A DNA stretch of 64,000 bases from Levilactobacillus brevis (GTDB lineage Bacteria > Bacillota > Bacilli > Lactobacillales > Lactobacillaceae). Shown here piece after piece: positions 8,602-17,468 of this stretch. Position numbers and translations under genes: made by a program. How positions within the stretch are numbered: position 1 is the stretch's first letter; each line of letters begins with the position of its first letter. Location: the NCBI GenBank assembly GCA_003666485.1, contig CP032931.1, positions 1,364,001-1,428,000 on the forward strand, read 5' to 3'. The notes beneath the pieces were generated by a model that worked only from the letters and a program-made list of their open reading frames with translations, made no database searches and had not been told where the DNA came from.

Positions 8602-9236
8602 TTCATATCTTTTCAGACTACGGTGGCACCCTGTTGTATGGGCTTGGCCAAACGCTGCTTTGTAGCTTACTCGCATTAATTTTCAGCTTAATTTTAGGAA
8701 CGTTCTTTGCTCTATTAGAAGAATCACCAAGCAAGTTTGCGCGCGGGGTTGCCCGGGTCTACATTGAAATTTTCCGGAACATCCCATTGCTGGTCATCAC
8801 CATGTTCTTCTACGTGGTCTTCCCGCTGTACGTCATCAAGATGAACGGGTTCACGGCCGGGACGATTGGGTTGACGCTCTACACCTCAGCCTTTATCGCT
8901 GAAACGGTGCGGGCTGGGATTCAGTCCGTTGACCCTGGGCAAATGGAAGGGGCCCGTTCCAACGGGTTATCCTTCTGGCAAGCGATGCGTTACATCATCT
9001 TGCCTCAGGCCTTTCGGTACGTGATTCCGCCACTGGGTAACCAGTTCGTGAACCTGGTCAAGAACTCTTCAACGCTGGCCTTCGTGGGTGGTTTTGATTT
9101 GATGTACCAAGGCAACGTCATCGCATCAAGTTCGCTGGAAACCATTGCGGCGTACTCGGCGGTCGGGGTCTTGTACTTGGTCATCACCATGCCGATCAGT
9201 TACTACATGCGCTACTTGGAAAAGCGGTTAGCTTAA
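8598..9236 (+). CDS. Amino-acid ABC transporter permease 1
   Basis: A 212-residue integral membrane subunit of the His/Glu/Gln/Arg importer group. About five hydrophobic helices are visible, with the conserved EAA loop that contacts the ATPase (GARSNGLSFWQAMRYIILPQ, about 117-136). ATGA overlap with the upstream lipoprotein gene indicates translational coupling. It forms a heterodimeric channel with the next gene product. Confidence 0.88.
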   Translation: MIHIFSDYGGTLLYGLGQTLLCSLLALIFSLILGTFFALLEESPSKFARGVARVYIEIFRNIPLLVITMFFYVVFPLYVIKMNGFTAGTIGLTLYTSAFIAETVRAGIQSVDPGQMEGARSNGLSFWQAMRYIILPQAFRYVIPPLGNQFVNLVKNSSTLAFVGGFDLMYQGNVIASSSLETIAAYSAVGVLYLVITMPISYYMRYLEKRLA

Positions 9237-9254
9237 AGGGGAGGGGACTAAATT

Positions 9255-9911
9255 ATGTTACAAAACTTTATTGATGCCTACTCCCCAGATAACTTACGCT
9301 ACCTGTTCGGTGGGCTCGGCATTACGATTTTAGTATCGATTGTGTCCATCATTGGGAGTTTCATTATTGGCTCGATTCTCGGGGTCATTCGGTACGTGAA
9401 GATTAAATACGTATCGGCTATTGTGGGTCTGGTGATCGATATCATCCGGAACCTGCCACTGATTTTAATTCTGTTCTTTACTTACTTCGGATTGCCTAAC
9501 CTGGGGGTCAAACCAGAAATCATTCCGGCAGCGATTCTTGCCATGACGATTTTCGAATCGACCATGCTGGCAGAAATCGTGCGGTCCGGGATTCAAGCGG
9601 TCGACCCCGGCCAGATGGAAGGGGCCCGCGCCAACGGGCTGACTTACTGGCAAGGTCTGTGGTACATCGTGTTGCCTCAAGCCATGGTCAAGATGATTCC
9701 GGCGATCGTTAGCCAATTCATCTCACTGGTCAAGGACACGTCACTGGCAACGATCATTCTCTTGCCAGAAATGTTGTACCGGTCACAGATTATTTATGGG
9801 CAAAACACCAACTATATTATTCCAATGTTCGTGGCGATTGCCTTGATGTACTTCGTCGTCTGCTACTGCTTGTCCGTGCTCGCCCGTTACCTGGAAAAGC
9901 GCCAAGCCTAG
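9255..9911 (+). CDS. Amino-acid ABC transporter permease 2
   Basis: A 218-residue permease, paralogous to the previous one. The EAA loop reads GARANGLTYWQGLWYIVLPQ (about 117-136), and five or so hydrophobic helices are present. A GGGGAGG site precedes the ATG, 18 bases after the previous stop. Last gene of the operon, followed by a strong terminator. Confidence 0.88.
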   Translation: MLQNFIDAYSPDNLRYLFGGLGITILVSIVSIIGSFIIGSILGVIRYVKIKYVSAIVGLVIDIIRNLPLILILFFTYFGLPNLGVKPEIIPAAILAMTIFESTMLAEIVRSGIQAVDPGQMEGARANGLTYWQGLWYIVLPQAMVKMIPAIVSQFISLVKDTSLATIILLPEMLYRSQIIYGQNTNYIIPMFVAIALMYFVVCYCLSVLARYLEKRQA

Positions 9912-9930
9912 CGCAACTTAACACGATTTC

Positions 9931-9977
9931 AAACGCCCAACCAGCCTGGTCTAAACCAGAGTGGTTGGGCGTTTTTT
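9931..9977 (+). terminator. Terminator of amino-acid ABC operon
   Basis: AAACGCCCAACCA pairs with TGGTTGGGCGTTT across a short loop and is followed by a T run. Confidence 0.9.
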
Positions 9978-10028
9978 GGCAACATGGAGTTTAGATGTCC
10001 GCCTCACCACAACATTGATCATGCCAGT

Positions 10029-10215
10029 TGCCTGCGGCTGCCAGGGGTTCCGCCTGCTATGGGGGACGGCTCCAGCCAAAGAGCGGGCTTCCACCTCGCT
10101 TGAGAGCCTCGCCAGAACCGCGAGTCTCCCAAGTCGCCCCACGCTGTAGGCTGAGACAAAACCTCAGCCAACACCGTCGACACAGCTGGCTCCACCCCTG
10201 GCCTCCTCCGGCACG
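10029..10215 (+). repeat. Family 2 structured repeat, copy 2
   Basis: The end arms GGCTGCCAGGGGT and ACCCCTGGCC pair, with bases different from copy 1. The TTCCGCCTGCTATGGGG block, the AGCC...GCGG loop, the two further hairpins (including GGCTGAG/CTCAGCC) and the GTCGACACAGCTGGC end are conserved. It sits between two convergent operons, beside family 1 copy 6. Confidence 0.8.
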
Positions 10216-10382
10216 ATAGTGGATTCAGTCAACAGTGCGGGACAATCCAGTTTGTATTAATCGTCAGCGCCTGGCGATACTGGCCCGTGGTCCGGCCAAG
10301 CAATCGCGTTACTTACATGTTGCTTCAACGTATTGCCAGCTGTCAGCGTACGCACCGACTGGTAGTTGCCACCAACCACTAC

Positions 10383-10573
10383 TGTAGCCGAGAGTTCGCT
10401 AAATATGAGCTCAGCCGTGGGAGTTCCCTTAGCGGTGGGCTTGGCCGGTTAGGGAACTGGCGTCTTTGAGACGTGGGTTGCGGCTCAAAGGCGAGGCGTC
10501 GAGACCGCCCTGTGGCTCGACCCGTCCGCCCACAGCGATCCAGTCTCATATTTAGCGAACGGTAGGCGGCCAG
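10383..10573 (-). repeat. Family 1 structured repeat, copy 6
   Basis: Full-length reverse copy. Arms GTTCGCTAAATATGAG and CTCATATTTAGCGAAC pair perfectly. The flank GTAGTGGTTG seen next to several copies is also present here on the outer side. Confidence 0.88.
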
Positions 10574-10586
10574 CTAAAACCTGTGT

Positions 10587-10621
10587 TAAAAAAAGCCACT
10601 CGCAGCGGGCCGCGAGTGGCT
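10587..10621 (-). terminator. Terminator of hflX
   Basis: On the minus strand AGCCACTCGC pairs with GCGAGTGGCT and is followed by seven T, eleven bases after the hflX stop. Confidence 0.9.
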
Positions 10622-10631
10622 AAATCAGGAT

Positions 10632-11909
10632 TTATTCGGTAACGACATATTGCTTGAAGCGGTCGAAGTCGGCCGACTGTAGCTCTACCTTGAGCGCGGT
10701 GCCGTCTGCTTCATAGTTGGTGTCCAAGACGTTGGCGTGGTCGTTCATGTAGGCCACGACATCGCCGTCTGCAAATGGAATCAAGAAATTGGCCGTGACG
10801 TAGTTGTGGAAGACCTTTTCCTTAACGGCCTGAACTAATGCGTCAATGGAAGCCGGATCCTTGGCCGATAAGATCAGCTGGTCGCCGACACGGTTCGGGT
10901 AGTGGGCCTCGGTCAGATCGGCCTTGTTGAAGACCGTGATCATTGGCACGTCGGTAACGCCGATGTCCGTTAACGTCTGTTCCGTCGTGGCCATCATGGC
11001 TTCCTTGTTCGGATCCGCGTAGTCGACGACTTGAATCAAGAGGTCGGCGTTGGCGGCTTCGGCTAACGTGGAACGGAAGGCCTTGACCAGTTGGGTTGGC
11101 AGCTGACTGACGAACCCAACCGTATCGCTGAGCAACAGCTTCTTTTGGTCGGGGAAGGTCAGCTGGCGGACGCTGGTATCCAGCGTGGCAAACAGCATGT
11201 TCTTGACGAAGACTTGTTTTTCCTCGCTCTTACCAAATTCACGAACCAACGCATTCATCAGCGTGGATTTACCGGCGTTGGTGTAGCCGACCAGCGCTAC
11301 GGAAGGCAATTCGTTGCGTTCACGTTGTTGCCGTTGCGTGGCTGCGGCTTGGTTGATTTCTTTGAGTTCGTGGTTGACGTGGTTGATGGACCGTTGAATG
11401 GTCCGGCGACTCATTTCCGTTTGTGATTCACCAGAACCACGGTTGGTAAAGCCACCGCCGCCACCGCTACCAGTTTGTTGGTCCAGCCGTTGTGAGGCGC
11501 TGGTGTGCAACCGAGGCAGTTGGTATTGCAACATGGCCAATTGAACCTGGAGCTTGGCTTCGCGGGATTGCGCCCGGTTGGCGAAGATTTCCAAGATCAA
11601 ACCGGTTCGGTCGATGATGCGGGCCTTGGTGCCAGCTTCGAGGTTCCGAATCTGACTAGGGGTCAGCTCATCGTTGACCACAATGGTATCGACGCCATCG
11701 TCAATCACAATGGTTGCCAATTCCTCGACCTTTCCCGTCCCGAAGTAAGTGCCCGGGTTTGGCTTGGGTAGTGATTGCTGAATTTCTTCAACCACCGTCA
11801 TGTTGTTGGCTTCCACCAAGTTTTTCAGTTCGGTCATCGAGTAGCCAAAAGTGGCCTGACCGGCGTTTAAGCCAATCGTGATGACCGGTGTTCGTGGGGT
11901 TTCTTCCAA
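10632..11909 (-). CDS. hflX: GTPase HflX
   Basis: A 425-residue ribosome-associated GTPase that splits stalled or stress-inactivated 70S ribosomes. The N-terminal HflX domain carries the glycine-rich nucleotide-binding stretch (NPGTYFGTGKVEEL, about 51-64). A coiled linker with TSASQRLDQQTGSGGGGG follows. The G domain shows G1 GYTNAGKST (208-216), G2 LFATLDTSVR, G3 DTVGFV and G4 NKADL. The start is TTG at 11909 with GGAGGG upstream. Monocistronic, with its own terminator. Confidence 0.93.
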   Translation of the reverse strand: MEETPRTPVITIGLNAGQATFGYSMTELKNLVEANNMTVVEEIQQSLPKPNPGTYFGTGKVEELATIVIDDGVDTIVVNDELTPSQIRNLEAGTKARIIDRTGLILEIFANRAQSREAKLQVQLAMLQYQLPRLHTSASQRLDQQTGSGGGGGFTNRGSGESQTEMSRRTIQRSINHVNHELKEINQAAATQRQQRERNELPSVALVGYTNAGKSTLMNALVREFGKSEEKQVFVKNMLFATLDTSVRQLTFPDQKKLLLSDTVGFVSQLPTQLVKAFRSTLAEAANADLLIQVVDYADPNKEAMMATTEQTLTDIGVTDVPMITVFNKADLTEAHYPNRVGDQLILSAKDPASIDALVQAVKEKVFHNYVTANFLIPFADGDVVAYMNDHANVLDTNYEADGTALKVELQSADFDRFKQYVVTE

Positions 11910-12164
11910 AAGATCACCCTCCTTTAAAGTCTATGTGCCAAGTATAACATGCCAACCGCCAAACGTTGCAGGATTAGCTGACACTGACGGGAGTTTTCAG
12001 AAAATTAACGAGGTGGTGAACCGTTAAGTTGCGTAAATGATAATATGATGAGAGCGCCGGTGACCGTTGGATCTTATTATTACTGAATTTCCCAATTTTG
12101 GCCGAAAAAAATAGTCGGGAGTGCCTGAATAATAAGCTAAACTCATATTAATTAATATTTGCTA

Positions 12165-12193
12165 TTGATTATAATTTAATTTTAATATATAGT
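12165..12193 (+). promoter_or_regulatory. Promoter of first oppA
   Basis: TTGATT, 17 bases, TATAGT, inside an AT-rich stretch in the 335-base gap between the divergent hflX and oppA genes. The second oppA has an equally spaced promoter with the same -35. I see no other element in the gap. Confidence 0.6.
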
Positions 12194-12245
12194 TGTCTGC
12201 AATAACCAATTGGTTAGGCAAACTAATTAGAGGGGTTGAAATGCT

Positions 12246-13874
12246 ATGCAGGTAAAGTCGATTTTAAAATTAGGGACCGTCGCTGCGCTGACAACGGTGG
12301 CGTTGGCGGCGTGTGGGACCACCTCGTCGAGCACGGGTCAGGCCAAAAATCAAACCTTGAATTGGATGGAGAGCTCAGCGCTGCCCACGATGGACAATTC
12401 GCTGGCGACCGATGTCGTTTCTGGTGAGACGCTGAACAATACGGGTGAGGGCCTGTTGAAATTTGGCAAGAACAGTAGCACCCATCCTGGCGTGGCCAAG
12501 AGCTACACCAAGTCTAAGGACGGGAAGACTTACACGTTTAACCTGCGGAAATCCAAGTGGAGCAACGGTGACAAGGTAACCGCCAAAGATTTCGTCTATG
12601 GCTGGCAACGCACCGTGAATCCCAAGACGGGATCGCAGTACGCTTACCTGTACGCGGACGTGAAAAATGCGAATGCCATTATGAACGGGAAGAAGGCCGT
12701 CTCCACGTTGGGTATCAAGGCACTGGGGGACTACAAGGTCCAAGTTTCATTGATTCACCCAGTCAATTACTTCCCAACGCTGGTCGCCCAAACGGCGTTC
12801 TTCCCGCAAAATGAACGGGTCGTTGAAAAGTACGGCAAGAAGTACGCAACCAACGCCCAAAACAACGTGTACAACGGGGCCTTTAAGTTGACCTACTGGA
12901 CGGGAACGTCTGACAACTGGACCCTGAGCAAGAACAGCAAGTACTGGAACGCCAAGGCTGTGAAGCTGCAACACATCAAGTTCAGTGCCGTCAAGGATCC
13001 CCAAACGGCGTTGAGCCAATACCAGAGTGGCAAGCTGGACGCTATTTACCTGAGTGGGCAACAGCCAAAGAACTACAAGAATTCCAAGGAATACCACGCA
13101 CGTAACAGTTCACGGGTCGCTTACCTGGAACTCAACGAGAAGAAGGACTCTATGATGCGTAACGTCAAGGCGCGCCAAGCCCTGTCGCTGATCTTGAACC
13201 GTAAGCAATTCGTCAACAAGGTCTTGGACAACGGGTCGAAGGTGGCAAACGGTATCGTTACCGCTGGCTTAGCTGTCCGTGATGGCAAGGACTTCGCAGC
13301 CGAGGCATCGATTCCTGCTGCGACGGAACACAACGTTGCCAAGGCTAAGAAATTGTGGAACGAAGCGTTGAAGGAGACCGGCCGTAAGAGCTACTCATTG
13401 ACGTTGATGGCCGATGACACCGCTGAAGGCAAGAGCACGACTGAATACGTGCAGAGTCAGTGGTCTAAGCTGCCTAATTTCAAGGTTACCAACAGTAATT
13501 TACCATACAAGACACGGTTAGCCCGTTCGGCTTCCGGCCAATTTGACGCCGTTGTGACCCTGTGGGGGGCTGATTTCCCTGACCCAATCACCGACCTGTC
13601 GTTGTTCACGTCTGACAATTCCTACAACAACGGGAAGTGGTCCAACAAGACCTACGACAAGCTGATCAAGGAAGCCACGACGACCAACGCCAACAAGCCG
13701 GCTGCCCGGTGGCAAAATATGATCGACGCCCAAAAGGTTCTGTTGAAGGACCAAGGGATCATTCCGGTCTACCAGAGTGGCAAGCCACAGCTGATGAAAT
13801 CTAAGGTCAAGGGGATCGTGTACTTCCCAGTTAGCTCCAACTGGGACTTCAGCAAGGCTTATATTGGCAAGTAA
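12246..13874 (+). CDS. oppA: Oligopeptide-binding lipoprotein OppA (first copy)
   Basis: A 542-residue peptide-binding protein of the SBP_bac_5 family. The signal peptide ends with a lipobox (LAAC at about residues 19-22), so it is anchored on the outer membrane face. The mature protein begins with NWMESSALPTMDNSLATD, followed by the family hallmark GLLKFGKNSSTHPGVAKSY. It delivers peptides to the OppBCDF channel encoded further on. It is about three-quarters identical by eye to the second copy, with the differences spread over the binding lobes, which suggests a different peptide range. A GAGGGG site precedes the ATG. Own promoter; a family 1 repeat and a hairpin separate it from the second copy. 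Confidence 0.9.
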   Translation: MQVKSILKLGTVAALTTVALAACGTTSSSTGQAKNQTLNWMESSALPTMDNSLATDVVSGETLNNTGEGLLKFGKNSSTHPGVAKSYTKSKDGKTYTFNLRKSKWSNGDKVTAKDFVYGWQRTVNPKTGSQYAYLYADVKNANAIMNGKKAVSTLGIKALGDYKVQVSLIHPVNYFPTLVAQTAFFPQNERVVEKYGKKYATNAQNNVYNGAFKLTYWTGTSDNWTLSKNSKYWNAKAVKLQHIKFSAVKDPQTALSQYQSGKLDAIYLSGQQPKNYKNSKEYHARNSSRVAYLELNEKKDSMMRNVKARQALSLILNRKQFVNKVLDNGSKVANGIVTAGLAVRDGKDFAAEASIPAATEHNVAKAKKLWNEALKETGRKSYSLTLMADDTAEGKSTTEYVQSQWSKLPNFKVTNSNLPYKTRLARSASGQFDAVVTLWGADFPDPITDLSLFTSDNSYNNGKWSNKTYDKLIKEATTTNANKPAARWQNMIDAQKVLLKDQGIIPVYQSGKPQLMKSKVKGIVYFPVSSNWDFSKAYIGK

Positions 13875-13906
13875 ACACAGCAGCATTGGACAGCTACACG
13901 GTATGA

Positions 13907-14100
13907 GCTGGCCGCCTACCGTCCGCCAAATATGGGTCGGATCGCTGTGGGCGGACGGGTCGAGCCACAAGGCGGTCTCGACGCCTCGCCTTTGAGCCGA
14001 AGGTCGCGTCTCAAAGACGCCAGTTACCTAACCAGCTTAAGACCGCTGCTAAGGTAACTCCCACGGCTGAACCCATATTTGGCGGACTCTCGGCTACAGA
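13907..14100 (+). repeat. Family 1 structured repeat, copy 7
   Basis: Full-length + copy. Arms GTCCGCCAAATATGGGT and ACCCATATTTGGCGGAC pair perfectly. The outer ends CTGGCCGCCTACC and CTCTCGGCTACAG are the clearest in the window. It lies 33 bases after the first oppA. Confidence 0.88.
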
Positions 14101-14190
14101 GAGTCCGTCAATTGACAGCTAGCCTGACAATTAGTTAGTGTCAACTGGTGGGGCTATGGTTTGACTAGACCTTCAGCTTTCAAAATATTA

Positions 14191-14235
14191 GAAAATGACA
14201 TTCCCTTGAAAAATGAGGGGATGTCATTTTGTTTA
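14191..14235 (+). terminator. Hairpin with T-rich tail between the oppA genes
   Basis: AAAATGACATTCCC pairs with GGGGATGTCATTTT; A and T runs on both sides make it able to act in either direction. It is 320 bases after the first oppA and would insulate the two oppA genes. Confidence 0.55.
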
Positions 14236-14475
14236 CCGCTCATCTTCAGAAAAAACGCCTGTCAGTGCCGTCTACAAGGGCGGGCCCCTAATTACCCGTG
14301 TTACCCCGTAAGTCTTCGTGACGGCGATTTTAGCGGCCAATTTGCCTGAATCAGATTGATTGCTCAGTAACCCAAATCGTCTTGCCTAATTCTCATAAAG
14401 CGTTTTACCTAATTAGAAAGCGGTTCGAAGGCTGAATAAACGGTGAGTAGCGACTTAATTTTTATGCCATTTTTC

Positions 14476-14490
14476 TGTATACCGTATACA
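14476..14490. promoter_or_regulatory. Perfect palindrome, candidate operator
   Basis: TGTATACCGTATACA is a 7-base inverted repeat around one base, about 115 bases upstream of the second oppA promoter. The GTATAC core resembles GntR-type operators, but no such regulator is encoded nearby. The rest of 14236-14603 shows no gene. Confidence 0.35.
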
Positions 14491-14603
14491 AAAACGGTGA
14501 ATTTTTGCCTTGCTAAATGTGACATCAGATTTTAATTTTTAATTTAAATCCCTGTCACACCAACGCTTTTCAAAACTTTTTTAAAATAAATTAGCTTTTA
14601 CCA

Positions 14604-14632
14604 TTGATTTTAATCTTTTTCTAATATACAAT
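14604..14632 (+). promoter_or_regulatory. Promoter of second oppA
   Basis: TTGATT, 17 bases, TACAAT. A stronger -10 than in the promoter of the first oppA. Confidence 0.65.
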
Positions 14633-14698
14633 TGCAATATCAAATTTGAGGTTGTCAATTTATTTCGCAAACAACAACTAAGAGGGGTTGGATTTAAA

Positions 14699-16327
14699 AT
14701 GAAAATCAATTCGGCAGTCAAACTAGGGACGGTGGCAACGTTCGCAGCAGTCTTACTTGCAGCGTGTGGGTCATCTTCTAGCAGTTCTAGTGAAGCCAGC
14801 AAGCAAACGTTAAACTGGATGGAAAGCTCAGCATTACCTTCCATGGACTCATCTACCGCAACGGACGTTGTTTCTGGGGAAACGATGAATAACACCGGTG
14901 AAGGTCTGTTACGGATCGGCAAGAACAGTTCCATTCATCCTGGGGTTGCGAAGAGCTACTCCAAGTCTAAAGACGGGAAGACCTACACGTTTAATCTCCG
15001 GAAGTCTAACTGGAGTAACGGTGACAAGGTAACCGCTAAAGATTTCGTGTTTGCCTGGCAACGGACCGTCAATCCTAAGACCGCTTCGCAATACGCTTAC
15101 ATGTACGCGCCAGTTAAGAACGCCAACGCGATCATGAACAAGAAGAAGGCCGTTTCAACCTTGGGTATCAAGGCTGTTGGCCAGTACAAAGTGGTTGTGA
15201 CCTTAACGCGGGCCACGAGTTACTTCCCTTCATTGGTGGCTAGTCCAATGTTCTTCCCACAAAACAAGTCAGTCGTTCAAAAGTACGGCAAGGGTTACGC
15301 AACAAACGCCCAAAAGAATGTCTACAACGGTCCATTTAAGTTAACATACTGGACTGGGACGTCCGATAACTGGACCATGAGTAAAAACACTAAGTACTGG
15401 GACGCGAAGAATGTTAAACTAAAGAAGATCAACTTCAAAACTATGAAGGATCCACAAACGGCTTTGAGTCAGTACCAAAGTGGCAAGCTGGATGCAACTT
15501 ACTTGAGTGGCCAACAACCAAAGAACTACAAGAACTCTAAGCAATACGTTGAACGGAAGAGTGCTTCGACCTTCTACATCGAATTGAACGAAAAGAAAGA
15601 TTCCATGATGAAGAATAAGAAGGCGCGTCAAGCCTTATCATTGGCCATCAACCGGAACCAATTCGTCAACAAGGTCTTAGCCGATGGGTCAACGACTGCT
15701 AAGGGTCTGGTTTCAACCGGGTTAGCTTCTTACAAGGGTAAGGACTTCAACACGGACGCAGCTGTTCCTTCAGCAACTTCTCAAGACTTGACGAAGGCCA
15801 AGAAGCTTTGGAAGGAAGCCTTGAAGGAAACCGGTCGTTCAAGCTACTCCTTCACCTTAATGGCTGATGATACGCCAGCTGGTAAGAACATTACCGAGTT
15901 CGTTCAAAGTCAATGGGCAAAGCTGGGCAACATCAAGGTTACCAACAGTAACTTGCCATTCAAGACGCGGTTGAGCCGTTCACAAAATGGCCAATTTGAT
16001 GCCGTTGTCTCCGCTTGGGGTGCTGACTTCCCAGACCCAATTTCCTTCTTATCACTGTTTACGTCAGACAACTCGTACAACAACGGGAAATGGGCTTCTA
16101 AGACTTACGACAAGGATGTCGCCGCTGCTACTGGTAAGGATGCCAACAACACCGCCGCTCGTTGGAACGACATGGTCGGTGCCCAAAAGGCCATCTTGAA
16201 TGACCAAGGGATCATCCCAATTTACCAACAAGGGAAAGCCCAACTGGTCAAGTCTAACGTTAAGGGATTGATCTACTTCCCAACCGGCGCTAACTGGGAC
16301 TTCAGTGAAGCCTACATTTCTAAGTAA
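14699..16327 (+). CDS. oppA: Oligopeptide-binding lipoprotein OppA (second copy)
   Basis: A 542-residue paralogue of the upstream gene, exactly the same length. Lipobox LAAC near residue 22, then a Ser-rich linker (GSSSSSSSEASK). The same NWMESSALPSMDSS and GLLRIGKNSSIHPGVAKSY blocks appear. Codon choice is noticeably more TTG/GCT/AAC-biased than in the first copy, as expected for a highly expressed gene, and its promoter is stronger, so it is likely the main binding protein. A hairpin terminator downstream would let it be made in excess over the membrane subunits. Confidence 0.9.
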   Translation: MKINSAVKLGTVATFAAVLLAACGSSSSSSSEASKQTLNWMESSALPSMDSSTATDVVSGETMNNTGEGLLRIGKNSSIHPGVAKSYSKSKDGKTYTFNLRKSNWSNGDKVTAKDFVFAWQRTVNPKTASQYAYMYAPVKNANAIMNKKKAVSTLGIKAVGQYKVVVTLTRATSYFPSLVASPMFFPQNKSVVQKYGKGYATNAQKNVYNGPFKLTYWTGTSDNWTMSKNTKYWDAKNVKLKKINFKTMKDPQTALSQYQSGKLDATYLSGQQPKNYKNSKQYVERKSASTFYIELNEKKDSMMKNKKARQALSLAINRNQFVNKVLADGSTTAKGLVSTGLASYKGKDFNTDAAVPSATSQDLTKAKKLWKEALKETGRSSYSFTLMADDTPAGKNITEFVQSQWAKLGNIKVTNSNLPFKTRLSRSQNGQFDAVVSAWGADFPDPISFLSLFTSDNSYNNGKWASKTYDKDVAAATGKDANNTAARWNDMVGAQKAILNDQGIIPIYQQGKAQLVKSNVKGLIYFPTGANWDFSEAYISK

Positions 16328-16390
16328 GCCACGAATTAATTCAGTTATTACTCGTCAGGTGAAAATCTGACATAATAAGCTTTATCGGGG

Positions 16391-16424
16391 AGTAAGGATT
16401 AACGCGAGTTGGTCCTTACTTTTC
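16391..16424 (+). terminator. Intra-operon terminator between oppA and oppB
   Basis: AGTAAGGA pairs with TCCTTACT and is followed by TTTTCG. A partial terminator here would produce more binding protein than permease, as known for many opp operons. Confidence 0.65.
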
Positions 16425-16470
16425 GATATTATTGCAATCATTTATCATCTTGTTGTTTTTGTGGAGTTCT

Positions 16471-16491
16471 TGTTAAGTTTAACAACTTAAC
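16471..16491. promoter_or_regulatory. Palindrome upstream of oppB
   Basis: GTTAAGTTTAACAACTTAAC contains two nested inverted repeats (GTTAAGT/ACTTAAC and TGTTAA/TTAACA). It lies 37 bases before the oppB start and could be an operator or an RNA hairpin. Confidence 0.35.
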
Positions 16492-16527
16492 GGTAACGAA
16501 TAAGTCTACTGATTGAGAGGTAAACAA

Positions 16528-17457
16528 ATGGCAAAGTACCTAGCAAAGCGGATCTTTTATCTGATCCTGACCTTATTCATCGTTATTACCGTGACGTTCT
16601 TCCTAATGAAGTTGTTACCCGGGACGCCACTGACCAACCAAGCTAAGTTGTCCAAGAGTCAGATTGCGCTGATCTACGAACAATATGGTTTGGATAAGCC
16701 AGTCTGGCAACAGTACCTGCTGTACTTGGCAGGGGCTGTCCGCGGTAACTTCGGAACGTCTTTCCAATTTAGTGACCAACCCGTTTCCTACTTGCTTTCA
16801 AGTCGGATCGGACCATCCCTGCAGATTGGGCTGCAGGCCATGATCTTTGGGGTCATTTTGGGAATCATCGTCGGGGCCTTTGGGGCCATGCGTCAAAATA
16901 CTTGGGTCGACACCACGGCAACGATCGTGTCGATTCTCGGGATTTCCATCCCATCTTTCGTCTTAGCCGTTTTGCTCCAGTACTACTTGGGGTTGAAGCT
17001 CGGCTGGTTCCCGATCGCCGAATGGGGCGGCTTCATCTACACGGTCTTGCCGACCCTTGCGTTAGGAGCGACGCCGTTAGCCGAATCGGCGCGGTTCGTC
17101 CGAACGGAAATGGTCGACGTGCTGAGTTCGGATTACATTGAACTCGCCAAGGCCAAGGGGCTGAGTCGCACGGGGGTCATTTACCACCATGCGCTGCGGA
17201 ACAGTTTGATTCCGTTGATTACGATTGTGGGACCGTTAGCCGTGAACATCATGACTGGGTCAATGGTTGTGGAAAACATCTTCTCCATCCCTGGGATTGG
17301 GGAACAATTCGTTAAGTCCGTCTTGACGAACGACTACCCAACCATTATGGGCCTGACCATCATCTATTCATTCATGCTCTGTGTCGTTCTGTTGATCACC
17401 GACATCCTTTACGGAATCGTTGACCCACGGATTCGGATCACAGGCAAGGCTAACTAG
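16528..17457 (+). CDS. oppB: Oligopeptide ABC transporter permease OppB
   Basis: A 309-residue inner-membrane subunit of the peptide importer. It starts MAKYLAKRIFYLILTLF, the usual first helix of DppB/OppB proteins. About six helices are visible, and the EAA loop (ELAKAKGLSRTGVIYHHALRN, about 206-225) contacts the ATPases. I chose the ATG at 16528 after GAGAGG; an in-frame TTG at 16513 lies upstream of that site. It forms the channel with OppC. Confidence 0.9.
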   Translation: MAKYLAKRIFYLILTLFIVITVTFFLMKLLPGTPLTNQAKLSKSQIALIYEQYGLDKPVWQQYLLYLAGAVRGNFGTSFQFSDQPVSYLLSSRIGPSLQIGLQAMIFGVILGIIVGAFGAMRQNTWVDTTATIVSILGISIPSFVLAVLLQYYLGLKLGWFPIAEWGGFIYTVLPTLALGATPLAESARFVRTEMVDVLSSDYIELAKAKGLSRTGVIYHHALRNSLIPLITIVGPLAVNIMTGSMVVENIFSIPGIGEQFVKSVLTNDYPTIMGLTIIYSFMLCVVLLITDILYGIVDPRIRITGKAN

Positions 17458-17468
17458 GAGGTAAATAA

